Source: Candidatus Lernaella stagnicola (lineage in GTDB: Bacteria; Lernaellota; Lernaellaia; Lernaellales; Lernaellaceae). From it: 64,000 nt of DNA. The notes beneath the pieces are model-generated. The model searched no databases, was not told the origin of the DNA, and was given only the letters and a program-made list of their open reading frames with translations. The stretch covers positions 292,073-356,072 of the forward strand of contig JAVCCK010000034.1 of the NCBI GenBank assembly GCA_030765525.1. Reading direction: 5' to 3'. The position numbers and the translations under genes were made by a program. Below, in pieces: positions 1 through 8,929 of the stretch. Positions within the stretch are counted from its first letter, which is position 1. Every line of letters begins with the position of its first letter.

Positions 1-1637
1 ATCACGATCCGGTCGTCCGTCGATTTGCGGCGCGCGCTTTAGGCGAACAGGGCGATCGCCGCGCCGTCGCCCCTTTGATTGAGGCGCTGGAAAAACGCGT
101 CATTGACGAGAACGGCAAGCTGCAACCCGCAGTCGGCGAGCGATGGGACGATATCTCGGCCTTGGTCTCGGCGTTGGGTGTGCTGCGCGACCCGGAAGCC
201 GTCACCATCATCGCCGCGAGTTGCCGCGCCGCCAACATGCTTGGCGAACCGCAATGTGTGGACGCTCTACGACGGATCGGGGGCGAGGCAGCGGCGGACG
301 TGCTGCACGACATCGTCGTGCGGGACGACCAGGCACGTACCCACGAGCGCGCCGCACAAGCCCTGGCCAGGGCCGCCGACGAGCACGCGGTGTTTGCGTT
401 GGTCACCGTCGTGCGCGATGGCCCGACATCGGGCAAGATCGCCGCGATCAAAGCCCTCGGATCGTTGTTCGGGACCGGCGAGCTATCGGCGGAAAAACAG
501 CGGTTGCGTAAAGAGATGAACGTCGTGCCGGCGCTGGTCGGCGCGGCCGCCCATGCCGATCGGGAGGTGCGCCGCCATGCGTGTTTGGCGCTGGGCCGTT
601 TGGCATCCGAAGAGGGCCGTAAGGCCGTCATGGCTAACCTAGGCCACGAAGACCCGCTCGTGCGTGAAGCGGCCGTGATCGCGCTGGGAGACATCGGCGG
701 CGAGGATGCGGTGGCGCCGTTGCTTAAGGCTCTAGACGATTTCAACGATCGAGTCTTCCAGGCGGCGGCGTTGGCGTTGGGTGGGCTGCGGGAAATGAAA
801 GCGGTTGATCCCTTGCTGGCGGCGCTGGGCGGCGGTACGGCTGAGGCGCGCGCGGCCGCGGCGTCGGCGCTGGGGCTGATCGGCGACCCGGCGGCTGGCA
901 CGGCCCTCACCGGGGCGTTGAAGGACACTGACCGGCACGTCGTCGCGCAGGCCGCGTTGGCGTTGGCCGCGATGAAGTTCAAACCGGCATTGCCGCAGAT
1001 GTCGATCGCCTTTACGAACACCGAAGGTGAGTCGCGCCTTGCCGTAACCAAGGCATTAGGGGCGCTCGGCGAGGAAAACACAGCCCGCTTCCTGCTTTCC
1101 TCCTTGCGCGATACCGACCCGAACGTGCGCCGCGCCGTCGCCGATGCGCTCGGGGGCATTGCCTCCCCGGTGGCGAAATCGGATTTGCGGGAGGCCCTTC
1201 GCGATACCGATCCGCAGGTGCGCGAGGCCGCCGTTGCCGCATTGGTGGCCGTGGCCGGCGAGTCGGCGGCCCGGGATTTGCTGAGCATGCTGCGCAACAA
1301 CGAAGAGCCTCCCTCGGTGCGAGCCGCGGCGGCTGCGGGATTGGGGCGACTGGGTGCGGCGGTGGCGATCGAGGACCTCGTTCACGCCGTATATGATCCC
1401 GCCCCGACCGTGCGCGCGGCGGCGACCGTCGCGCTGGCCCAAACCGGCGGGCCTGAACACGCCGAGGATCTCCTCCGGCGACTGGCCGACCCCTCGCCGA
1501 TTGTGCGCCGCTTTGTCGCGCCGTCCCTGGCGGCTTACGAAAAGCGGGTTCCCTTGAACAACGATATTCGGGCGCGATTGTTGACCCATCCGGCGATGCG
1601 CCGCTGGCGGGCCGCCGCCGTCGAATCGGAACCCTAA
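1..1637 (+). CDS. HEAT/PBS-lyase repeat protein, 5' end cut by window edge
   Basis: The reading frame is open from base 3 to the stop at 1635-1637 and already shows a helical repeat at the left edge (HDPVVRRFAARALGEQG), so the true start lies upstream. More than a dozen repeats of about 31 residues follow, with the HEAT / PBS-lyase pattern D-x-V-R-x-A-A-x-A-L-G-x-[IL]-G. Such alpha-solenoids are protein-binding scaffolds. No signal peptide, membrane segment or catalytic motif is visible in the part present, so the partner and role are unknown. The next gene starts 11 nt downstream. The TTG at base 75 is only an internal codon. The fold is fairly certain, the function is not assignable. Confidence 0.85.
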   Translation, partial: HDPVVRRFAARALGEQGDRRAVAPLIEALEKRVIDENGKLQPAVGERWDDISALVSALGVLRDPEAVTIIAASCRAANMLGEPQCVDALRRIGGEAAADVLHDIVVRDDQARTHERAAQALARAADEHAVFALVTVVRDGPTSGKIAAIKALGSLFGTGELSAEKQRLRKEMNVVPALVGAAAHADREVRRHACLALGRLASEEGRKAVMANLGHEDPLVREAAVIALGDIGGEDAVAPLLKALDDFNDRVFQAAALALGGLREMKAVDPLLAALGGGTAEARAAAASALGLIGDPAAGTALTGALKDTDRHVVAQAALALAAMKFKPALPQMSIAFTNTEGESRLAVTKALGALGEENTARFLLSSLRDTDPNVRRAVADALGGIASPVAKSDLREALRDTDPQVREAAVAALVAVAGESAARDLLSMLRNNEEPPSVRAAAAAGLGRLGAAVAIEDLVHAVYDPAPTVRAAATVALAQTGGPEHAEDLLRRLADPSPIVRRFVAPSLAAYEKRVPLNNDIRARLLTHPAMRRWRAAAVESEP

Positions 1638-1648
1638 GGGACCGCATC

Positions 1649-3004
1649 GTGATTCAAAACGAGCGAATTCGCGTCCTCCAACACGGCAAACGGGAACGGG
1701 GCGATTACGTCCTGTATTGGATGCAGGTTTCGCAACGGGTGGTCGACAACCACGCGCTGGAACACGCCGTCGATCTGGCTAACCAACGCGACCTGCCGGT
1801 GCTCGTTTTTTTTGGGCTCACCGGCGTCTACCCCCAGGCCAACCTGCGCCACTACCGTTTCATGATCGAAGGACTCATCGAGACCGCTGCCGCGCTCGAA
1901 CGCCGCGGCATCAAGTTCGTTGTTCAGCAAACCTCCCCGCCGATGGGAGCCCGACGGCTGGCCCGCCGCGCGGCGATCGTTGTCACCGATTGCGGGTACA
2001 CGCGCGTGCAAAGGGACTGGCGCCGCGATCTGGCCGCCCGCGTGGAGGCGCCGTTCATCCAGGTGGAAAGCGACGTCGTCGTGCCCGTGACGACCGCGAG
2101 CGGCAAGGACGAATTCGGCGCGTATACGCTGCGGCCAAAGATCTACCGCCTACTGGACGACTTCCTCGTGCCGGTGCGAAAGCGCCGCGTAAAGAAGCAG
2201 TCTCTCGGATTGTCGGTTGACGGGCGGGTCTTGCCCTTGGACGTCGATGCGATCCTGCGACGCCTGCGAACCGATAGATCGGTGGCGCCCGTCGTGAACG
2301 TGACCGGTGGAACCGCCGCGGCCAAGCGGCGTTTGCAGGCTTTTCTGCGGCGCGATTTGGATCGCTATGCCGACGAGCGCAACGATCCCAACGCGAACGC
2401 CACCTCGGGGCTGAGCGCCTATCTGCACTTCGGGAACATCTCGCCACTGACGATTGCGCTGGCGACACGGAAGGTGGAAGGGAAGGGCAAGGCGGCGTTT
2501 CTCGAGGAACTGATCGTGCGCCGCGAGTTGGCGATGAACTTTTGCTTCTTCAACGAGCGTTACGATTCCTTCGACGGCTTGCCGCCGTGGGCGCTCAAAA
2601 CCCTTGGCGAACACGCTGCCGATCCACGGGAATACGAGTACGAATGGGACGAATGGGAAAACGCCGCCACGCACGACCCGTATTGGAATGCGGCCCAAAA
2701 CGAAATGCGCTTCACCGGCCGCATGCACGGCTACATGCGCATGTATTGGGGAAAGAAAATCCTTGAGTGGACCCGCAATCCGAGGCGGGCGTATGAAATC
2801 GCCGTGGCGCTCAACGACCGCTACGAACTCGATGGTCGCGACCCCAACGGATACGCGGGCATTGCGTGGTGCCTCGGCAAGCACGACCGTGCGTGGGGCG
2901 AGCGGCCCGTGTTCGGCAAAATCCGCTACATGAACGACAAAGGACTACGCCGTAAATTCGACGCCGACGCTTATGTGCGGCGTGTCGCGGCGCTCGCTCC
3001 TTAA
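1649..3004 (+). CDS. phrB: Class II CPD DNA photolyase
   Basis: Deoxyribodipyrimidine photolyase of the class II type: an FAD enzyme that splits cyclobutane pyrimidine dimers using light. The 451-residue length fits the class. The N-terminal Rossmann-like antenna domain (about 1-170) has VLYWMQVSQRVVDNHAL. The helical FAD domain has AYLHFGNISP, ELIVRRELAMNFCFF, GRMHGYMRMYWGKKILEW and DPNGYAGIAWCLGKHDRAW, the class II tryptophan/arginine-rich signatures. The GTG start at 1649 is preceded by AAGGGA. The 3' end overlaps the thiolase stop, the two genes sharing a TTAA at 3001-3004. A photolyase implies exposure to light at some stage, which contrasts with the anaerobic lysine pathway at the other end of the window. 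Confidence 0.93.
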   Translation: MIQNERIRVLQHGKRERGDYVLYWMQVSQRVVDNHALEHAVDLANQRDLPVLVFFGLTGVYPQANLRHYRFMIEGLIETAAALERRGIKFVVQQTSPPMGARRLARRAAIVVTDCGYTRVQRDWRRDLAARVEAPFIQVESDVVVPVTTASGKDEFGAYTLRPKIYRLLDDFLVPVRKRRVKKQSLGLSVDGRVLPLDVDAILRRLRTDRSVAPVVNVTGGTAAAKRRLQAFLRRDLDRYADERNDPNANATSGLSAYLHFGNISPLTIALATRKVEGKGKAAFLEELIVRRELAMNFCFFNERYDSFDGLPPWALKTLGEHAADPREYEYEWDEWENAATHDPYWNAAQNEMRFTGRMHGYMRMYWGKKILEWTRNPRRAYEIAVALNDRYELDGRDPNGYAGIAWCLGKHDRAWGERPVFGKIRYMNDKGLRRKFDADAYVRRVAALAP

Positions 3005-4296
3005 GCGCGTTCCCAAATCATCGCACTGCCGCAACCGCCGCCGCCGCACGCGGCCACGAGCCCGAAACGCCCATCTTCGCGTTGCAGGCGATTGGCGCAG
3101 GTGGTCGCCAAGCGCGCGCCCGTCGCGCCGAAAGGGTGCCCCAGCGACAACGAACCGCCGAACGGATTCACGCGGTCCATATCGATCTTGGCGATGGCCG
3201 AGGATCGGCCGAATTTCTCCTTGGCGAACTCCTTGCTTTCCAGCAGGCGCATCACCGCGAGCATTTGCGCGGCGAACGCTTCGTGAATCTCGATGATATC
3301 CAGGTCGCTGAATTGCAGGCCCGCGCGCTCCAATGCCAGCGGCGTGGCGTATGCGGGCCCGAGCAGCAACTCTTCCAAGGGATCGGTCCCGGCGTAGGCG
3401 TACGACCGCAAGTAGGCTTTGGGTTCCAGACCTAACTCCCGCGCCTTGTCTTCACTCATCAACAAGACGACTGCGGCGCCGTCGGTCAGGAACGAGGCGT
3501 TCGCCGCAGTCACGGTGCCGTCTTTCGAAAACACGGGACGAAGGGATGCGACCTTTTCCAATGAAGTATCGGGCCGAGGGCCGTTATCGCGTGAAATCGT
3601 TTTGTCATTCAGCGTCACCGGAGCGATTTCGGATTCCAGTATTCCCGATTCCTGCGCCGCGGCAGATAGCTTGTGCGAGCGCACCGCGAATTCATCCTGC
3701 TCCGCCCGACTGATACCCAGCCGCTTGGCGAGGCGGTCTGCGTTTTGGCCCATCGAAAGGCCCGTCGAAAATTCATTGATGGCGAAAGCTTCGGGCGCCA
3801 GATCCTTCGGCCGCACGTCGGCGAACAGGCGCAGGTAATCCATGAAACCCTTTGCCTTGCGCATGGCCATGAACTTTTGCCGCATCTTGCGCTGGTAGTG
3901 CAGGGGCGGGTCCGAGAGCGTGTCCACGCCCCCGGCCAAGGCGACGTCGGCATAGCCGCGGTAAATGATATCCGCGGCGCCGGTGATGGCTTGGTTGGCC
4001 GACACGCAAGCTGCGGAAACCGTATGGGCGTTGATCGTGTGCGGTAGTTCGGCGGCGAAGCCCACTTCACGGGCGATGTTATGCGTTTTGACTTCGTGTA
4101 CCGTCGTCCCGAAAATCAGGTACTCCACTTCGCTGCTCGGCAGCCCCGTTTTTTCCATCAACGCCCGCACCGCGAATTCGCCGAGCTGATAACCCATCAA
4201 ATTCTTATAGCCGGTAGCGCTGCGCTGAAAAGGTACGCGGACGCCGTCAATGAGCACGACGCGCGCCGGGACATTCGTAGAGCCTTTTGTTGCCAT
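3001..4296 (-). CDS. fadI: Thiolase, FadI-like acetyl-CoA C-acyltransferase
   Basis: Thiolase-family enzyme, which cleaves 3-ketoacyl-CoA or forms acetoacetyl-CoA. The active-site cysteine lies in AHTVSAACVSANQAI. The C-terminal histidine and cysteine motifs are IEIHEAFAAQ, NPFGGSLSLGHPFGATGAR and AACGGGGCGSAM. The spacing and the loop of about 25 residues after SDPPLHYQRKMRQ resemble FadI rather than AtoB. Start is uncertain: the ATG at 4296 gives 431 residues and aligns best with family N-termini, but an upstream in-frame GTG at 4374 has a better AAGGAG site. It could supply the acetoacetyl-CoA thiolase step after lysine or fatty-acid breakdown, an inference because it stands alone here. 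Convergent with the photolyase. Confidence 0.88.
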   Translation of the reverse strand: MATKGSTNVPARVVLIDGVRVPFQRSATGYKNLMGYQLGEFAVRALMEKTGLPSSEVEYLIFGTTVHEVKTHNIAREVGFAAELPHTINAHTVSAACVSANQAITGAADIIYRGYADVALAGGVDTLSDPPLHYQRKMRQKFMAMRKAKGFMDYLRLFADVRPKDLAPEAFAINEFSTGLSMGQNADRLAKRLGISRAEQDEFAVRSHKLSAAAQESGILESEIAPVTLNDKTISRDNGPRPDTSLEKVASLRPVFSKDGTVTAANASFLTDGAAVVLLMSEDKARELGLEPKAYLRSYAYAGTDPLEELLLGPAYATPLALERAGLQFSDLDIIEIHEAFAAQMLAVMRLLESKEFAKEKFGRSSAIAKIDMDRVNPFGGSLSLGHPFGATGARLATTCANRLQREDGRFGLVAACGGGGCGSAMIWERA

Positions 4297-4377
4297 CTCC
4301 GACCCCCGGATAAGTTTACATGTATGAAGGTTGCCTCTCACGGTACCAACAGCGAACACGTGAAGCAAACGCACGGT

Positions 4378-4407
4378 TTGACTTCTCCTTTTTAGAGAAC
4401 GTATTCT
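4378..4407 (+). promoter_or_regulatory. Candidate sigma-70 promoter for the TPR gene
   Basis: TTGACT at 4378-4383 and TATTCT at 4402-4407 are separated by 18 nt, about 50 nt before the ATG at 4459. It lies in the divergent gap between the thiolase and the TPR gene. The match is moderate (5/6 and 4/6). Confidence 0.45.
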
Positions 4408-4458
4408 GAAATCACTGAAACCCTCTGCATTCGTCGTGCATGAAAGACGAGGTCCACC

Positions 4459-6300
4459 ATGCCTAAGTGGGAAGAAACCCTTGCCGAAGCCCGCCGACAG
4501 TTAGAAAAACGCAATGCAAAGGCGGCGCTGATGCTCTTTGAACGAGCTCACGAGGAAGTCGTGGCCGAACACGGCGAAGATCACTGTTGCGAAGCCGAGG
4601 TGATCGCCGAAATCGCCAACGCGCACATCTGGTACCGTGACGACCGCGAGAGCGCTGCCGCGGCGTTGCACGAGGCCGCCCGCATCATCGGGAGACTTCC
4701 GGACGACATAAGCATCGTGCCTGACCTGGCCGACATCGGTTTGAACTTATTTATCGTCGGCGAGGTGAAGCGCGCCCATGAACTCGCGCTTCGTGCCCAC
4801 AAGATATTCATGGACACGACCACTCGTCGTCTCGACGTGCGCAAGTCGCACGTCAGATCGGCCGCGACCGAGCTTTTGCTCAGCCTCAACATGATGGGGC
4901 TATCGCAGGAAATCGGGCTGGTAGTCGGCAAGTTCGTGGCGCCGCTGCTCAAGCGCAACAAGTTGGCGCATTTTGCGCTCGATGAAATTCAACTACTCGG
5001 GCTTTCGTGCGAGCGCGCCTTGCAGGCCGGCCTTGCGGGCCAGTTCTATCGCTACGCGACCGACATGCTGGCTCACGAGAAGCACCCCGAGCAGTTTAAT
5101 TTTGGCGAGGTGCTGGCGCAGGTGGCGCAGCAACTCGAAAACTTCGGCAAGCCCGACAACGCGCTGGTCCTTTTTCATTATGCCGAGGTCGTTCAGCGGC
5201 AGGTGTTCGGACACGATCACCCGCACTGTTTGTGGGCGATCACGCGCCTGATTCAGAAATACATCCAACACGGTGAACTGCAGAAGGCCGAGTTGATGAT
5301 CGTCAACGAATCCGAGCGCCAAATCTATCATCTGCCCGACCATCCGGATAAGGCCGCGTTCTACAACTTCCTCGGGTATTACAGCAGCATTCTCGGCGAC
5401 TTCGACACCGCCCAACTGCTGCTCTCTCAGGGCGTGCGCATGCTGGAACGGATGCACGGTTGGGACAGCCCGAAGATGGCCCCAGCGTTGCTCGATCTCG
5501 GCCGCGTGTATTACCAGCAAAGCCGCTACTACGCGGCGATTCGCAACTTGGAGCGCTCGCTCGAACTGCAACTCGACAACCGCCGCTTCGATCCCGACAT
5601 GCTGCTCGACACCTTCGAGTGGCTCGCCACCGTCCTTTGGTGGGAGGAAAGCGCGCTCAACGTGGCCATCGGCCGCATGACCGTCTTTGAACGGCGCGAA
5701 TACATTAAGCCCGACAAACTCGAGCGGCGCATTCACGCCGGCATCCGCCGTCTGGAAACGAAATACCGCCGCGCCGTCGTGCTGCTTCAGAAAAAGGAAG
5801 GTCGCGACGGTGGCCACCGCATCAAACTTATGACCGCGATGGCCGATTTTTACATCCATTTCCAGCGCCTCGACAAAGCCGAAGTCGTGCTGGATGAACT
5901 CCGTAAACTGGTTGAGAAAATGCCCGGCGATCAACTCGCGCGTGTCATCGTCAATAGCCGGTGCGGAATCATCTACCGCGCCAAACGGGCGGTGAAAAAA
6001 GCCGAAAAGTGTTTGAAGGCCGCCATCGCGGAAGCCGAAAAGCTCGACGCCGAGCAGGCGATGTACTACCGCGCCGATAGCTATCGCGAATTGGGACGCG
6101 TGCAACTGGTCCGCCGCGACCATGCCGGCGCGCTGCCGTTCTTCGAAGAAGCCGCCGCGCTCTTCAGCAATCTGACAATGGATGGCGCGGCCGAAGCGAC
6201 GCTGGAAGAAATGCTGCAAATCCACGACGCCCTGGACGATCGCAAAGGAGCCCGACGCACCAAACGCCGCCTGAATGCCCTGCGCCGTCGAGAAGACTAG
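4459..6300 (+). CDS. Tetratricopeptide-repeat protein, cytoplasmic
   Basis: A 613-residue alpha-helical protein made of degenerate TPR units across its whole length. Examples are the first unit (LAEARRQLEKRNAKAALML), the middle units around FYNFLGYYSSILGDFDTAQ and LLDLGRVYYQQSRYYAAIRN, and the C-terminal YRELGRVQLVRRDHAGALPF. There is no signal peptide or transmembrane segment, so it is probably a cytoplasmic scaffold. A segment around 400-440 (RREYIKPDKLERRIHAGIRRL) interrupts the repeats. A GAGG motif precedes the ATG. The GIDE-domain gene follows after 99 nt in the same direction. I do not recognise a specific family beyond TPR. Confidence 0.85.
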   Translation: MPKWEETLAEARRQLEKRNAKAALMLFERAHEEVVAEHGEDHCCEAEVIAEIANAHIWYRDDRESAAAALHEAARIIGRLPDDISIVPDLADIGLNLFIVGEVKRAHELALRAHKIFMDTTTRRLDVRKSHVRSAATELLLSLNMMGLSQEIGLVVGKFVAPLLKRNKLAHFALDEIQLLGLSCERALQAGLAGQFYRYATDMLAHEKHPEQFNFGEVLAQVAQQLENFGKPDNALVLFHYAEVVQRQVFGHDHPHCLWAITRLIQKYIQHGELQKAELMIVNESERQIYHLPDHPDKAAFYNFLGYYSSILGDFDTAQLLLSQGVRMLERMHGWDSPKMAPALLDLGRVYYQQSRYYAAIRNLERSLELQLDNRRFDPDMLLDTFEWLATVLWWEESALNVAIGRMTVFERREYIKPDKLERRIHAGIRRLETKYRRAVVLLQKKEGRDGGHRIKLMTAMADFYIHFQRLDKAEVVLDELRKLVEKMPGDQLARVIVNSRCGIIYRAKRAVKKAEKCLKAAIAEAEKLDAEQAMYYRADSYRELGRVQLVRRDHAGALPFFEEAAALFSNLTMDGAAEATLEEMLQIHDALDDRKGARRTKRRLNALRRRED

Positions 6301-6399
6301 GCGCCGCGCGCCCGGGAACCGCGGCCAAACAAAGATTGTCCGATGGAGTAGAGCGAACTCACGCCGCGCCGTGGTGCCCCATTAATCCGAAGAGTCGAT

Positions 6400-8286
6400 A
6401 TGAACGAGCAAGCCGTCCTGTTTCGTAAAGCGCCGCTCTCTGAAGACGACCTGGTCGCTCGCGCCAAGCGATTGCACGAACGCTTCGGTCTCGCCCTGTA
6501 CCAAACTCGTCTGGCGTTGAGCGGGCAGGGGCTGGGCATGTTGCGGCCCGGCGACGCCGCGCAGGTCGAAGCGTTGGCCGCCGACATGCGCGACCTGGGC
6601 TATCAAACCGCGCTGGTGCCCAACGAACGGCCGCGGCGGCAAGCCGACCTTGTTCGACGGTTTACGGCATACGAAGACCGCATCGATTTCGAAGGCCACT
6701 TCGAGACACGCTCGCTGCGGAAAGGGGCGCGGCTCATCGTTGTGCTGGCGGCGACCGAGCCGGCGTTGATCAGCAAGCTCATGCTTCGTTCCGTGTATAC
6801 GGGCGGCCGCAAGCCCAGGATCGCCGAAGTGGAAAAGCGCGACGCCATTTTCCGCGCCGGGCCGACGCTTGATATTTACGAACTCGACGCCGACTCGGGC
6901 CTGCCGATATTGCGCATCATGCCGGGACGATTCGATGCCTCCTCGCTCGGCGAAGCCGCTACCGCCAGCGCGGTCGAAAATTTCCGACGCGTGTTGCGGC
7001 TGCTCGACGACTTTGCCGGCGAGTTGATTGTGGAAACCGATTTCGGTTTGTTCCAACTTCCACATTGCATTTTCGACACAGCGGGCGGACCCGAAGCCCG
7101 TGAAAACAACCTAGCCAACGCCCTGGCGTACGGCGCCTACGTTTGCGCGCTGCAGCAGCAGGATCCATCCTCCGCCAAAGTGAGCCGAAGTGTATTCGGG
7201 GCTGACGACAGCGAGGGAAAAACCAGGGAAGCCGTTGCTCAAGCCGCGGAATTAGCCGGAGTCGTCGACAGCTTTCTGCCTCCGCCGCCGCCGATCGCGC
7301 CGCTGGCATGGTGGCGGACGTTTCAGGTTTGGCACGTGTTCGCGGTGGGTTTCTACTCTCTTTGGTTTCTCGGTTTTCCATTGTTGACTCGCGTAGCGCG
7401 TTCTGGTGTCGCCGACACCCTTTTTCATTGGGGTTGGCAGCGCGGTCTGTTTTTCGTTGCTTCGACAGCGATACTGATCCACCTCAGTTTTTTCTTTCTG
7501 CGGCGCAAACGTTTGATGGACAACACGCCGACCTCCAAAGCGCGATCAATGGCCATGGGATTTGTGGAAATGAAAGGCACGGCGTGGCGGCGGTTCAATT
7601 TGATCTCGCCGATCAGCCAGACGCCCTGCGTGTTCTACCGCGTGCGCCGCTACGAAAAACGCAGCGGCCGTCACGGCGAAGACTACTGGGTGCCGGTTTC
7701 CGTAAAGGAAAGCGGTTCGGTGCCCTTCGAGCTGCGCGACGAAACCGGCGCGGTCACGATCGACCCGCGTGGCGCGAAGGTCAAAGCTTCCCACAAGCGA
7801 AGCTCGATGGGCGAAATGGACGTCTTTCTCGGGTCGGGAGCCAGCATGGAAAGTGACGTCAAGCACGTGGAGGAAATCATCCCCGAGGGAACGTCCGTTT
7901 ACGTGCTCGGTTTCGCCGAGCCGGGGGAAACCGAAAAACCCGATTTGCGTCGCCGCGTGCTGGAGAAACTTCGCTTCTTGAAGCAGAATAAAAACAAGTT
8001 GATGGAATTTGACGCCAACCGCGACGACCGCATCGACGAGCACGAATGGGATCAAGCGCGCGCCGCCGTGCATGACGAGGTTTATCGCGATACCGTCGAA
8101 GCCTCGCTGGCGGAGGGAGGCGCCGGACCGCAAGCGGTGATTCGCAAGCCGCCGGCCGGCCTGCCTTTCGTGATCGCCGAAAAAAGCGAAGAAACCATGA
8201 CCACGATCTATGGATTCTCAGCCGTCGGGTTCCTGGCGCTGGCGATCGGTTCGCTCGCCACGGGCTTGGTCTTACTGCTAGGATAG
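6400..8286 (+). CDS. GIDE-domain membrane protein with EF-hand-like loop
   Basis: A 628-residue integral membrane protein. Residues 1 to about 290 are soluble and not recognised (two weak alpha/beta units, the first with RLHERFGLALYQTRLALSG). Two hydrophobic helices follow near 305-330 and 345-365 (GLFFVASTAILIHLSFFFL), then a beta-rich domain (about 375-510, with FVEMKGTAWRR, CVFYRVRRYEKR and VYVLGFAEPGE) resembling the GIDE domain of eukaryotic MUL1. A canonical Ca-binding-like loop, DANRDDRIDEHE, lies near 545, and a last hydrophobic helix ends the protein. GIDE proteins in bacteria commonly sit beside LemA, as here (15 nt upstream of it). The GIDE call rests on layout and neighbour rather than a search. 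Unlike MUL1 there is no RING finger. Confidence 0.65.
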   Translation: MNEQAVLFRKAPLSEDDLVARAKRLHERFGLALYQTRLALSGQGLGMLRPGDAAQVEALAADMRDLGYQTALVPNERPRRQADLVRRFTAYEDRIDFEGHFETRSLRKGARLIVVLAATEPALISKLMLRSVYTGGRKPRIAEVEKRDAIFRAGPTLDIYELDADSGLPILRIMPGRFDASSLGEAATASAVENFRRVLRLLDDFAGELIVETDFGLFQLPHCIFDTAGGPEARENNLANALAYGAYVCALQQQDPSSAKVSRSVFGADDSEGKTREAVAQAAELAGVVDSFLPPPPPIAPLAWWRTFQVWHVFAVGFYSLWFLGFPLLTRVARSGVADTLFHWGWQRGLFFVASTAILIHLSFFFLRRKRLMDNTPTSKARSMAMGFVEMKGTAWRRFNLISPISQTPCVFYRVRRYEKRSGRHGEDYWVPVSVKESGSVPFELRDETGAVTIDPRGAKVKASHKRSSMGEMDVFLGSGASMESDVKHVEEIIPEGTSVYVLGFAEPGETEKPDLRRRVLEKLRFLKQNKNKLMEFDANRDDRIDEHEWDQARAAVHDEVYRDTVEASLAEGGAGPQAVIRKPPAGLPFVIAEKSEETMTTIYGFSAVGFLALAIGSLATGLVLLLG

Positions 8287-8301
8287 AATTCGGGAGGGCA
8301 G

Positions 8302-8892
8302 ATGATTTTCCTATCCGCCGTGTTCATCGTTTTTGCCGTGATCGTCGTGCTGCTCATCTCCGCGGGAATCTACGCGGTCGTGATCTATAACGGCTTGGTG
8401 CGCCTGCGCAACAACATCGACCGGAACTGGAGCAACATCGACGTGCTGCTCAAACAACGCACCGACGAAATTCCTCGCCTGGTCGCCGTTTGCGAGGGGT
8501 ACATGCGGCACGAACGCAATACGTTGGAAGCCGTTACCCAGGCGCGGGCGTCGGCGATTCGGCCCGGCGGCGGAGCCACTGCGGGCCAACAGGAAATTAC
8601 GGCGCAGAACAACATCAGCCATGCGCTGAAATCGCTTTTTGCCGTAGTCGAAAATTATCCCGACCTGAAGGCCGACCAGGCGTTTCGGCAGTTGCAGAAC
8701 CGCATCACGCAGCTCGAAGATCAGATCGCCGACCGGCGCGAATTCTTCAACGAATCGGTCAACCTCTACAACATCGCCATCGAGCAGTTTCCCGACGCAA
8801 TCATCGCGCGCCTGGCCGGATGCCGGCCGCGGGTACTCTGGGAAATCGCCGCCGAAGACCGCGCCGTGCCTTCCGCAAGTATAAAGCAGTAG
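8302..8892 (+). CDS. lemA: LemA family membrane protein
   Basis: A 196-residue LemA-family protein: one N-terminal transmembrane helix (about 3-27) followed by the conserved helical bundle with YNGLVRLRNNIDRNWSNIDVLLKQRTDEIPRL and the downstream VTQARASA and NRITQLEDQIADRREFFNESVNLYN blocks. LemA folds as a membrane-anchored three-helix bundle. Its function is unsettled, with links to envelope stress and to TPM/GIDE partner proteins. A strong GGGAGG precedes the ATG at 8302. The preceding GIDE gene ends 15 nt upstream, so the two probably form an operon. Confidence 0.92.
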   Translation: MIFLSAVFIVFAVIVVLLISAGIYAVVIYNGLVRLRNNIDRNWSNIDVLLKQRTDEIPRLVAVCEGYMRHERNTLEAVTQARASAIRPGGGATAGQQEITAQNNISHALKSLFAVVENYPDLKADQAFRQLQNRITQLEDQIADRREFFNESVNLYNIAIEQFPDAIIARLAGCRPRVLWEIAAEDRAVPSASIKQ

Positions 8893-8929
8893 TTTAAGTT
8901 ATATGCTATAATACCATGAATAATAAGGG

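Noticed and set aside
2-1300. Long minus-strand frame opposite the HEAT-repeat gene
   Set aside because: Shadow of the plus-strand repeats; Ser/Arg-rich product without any domain.
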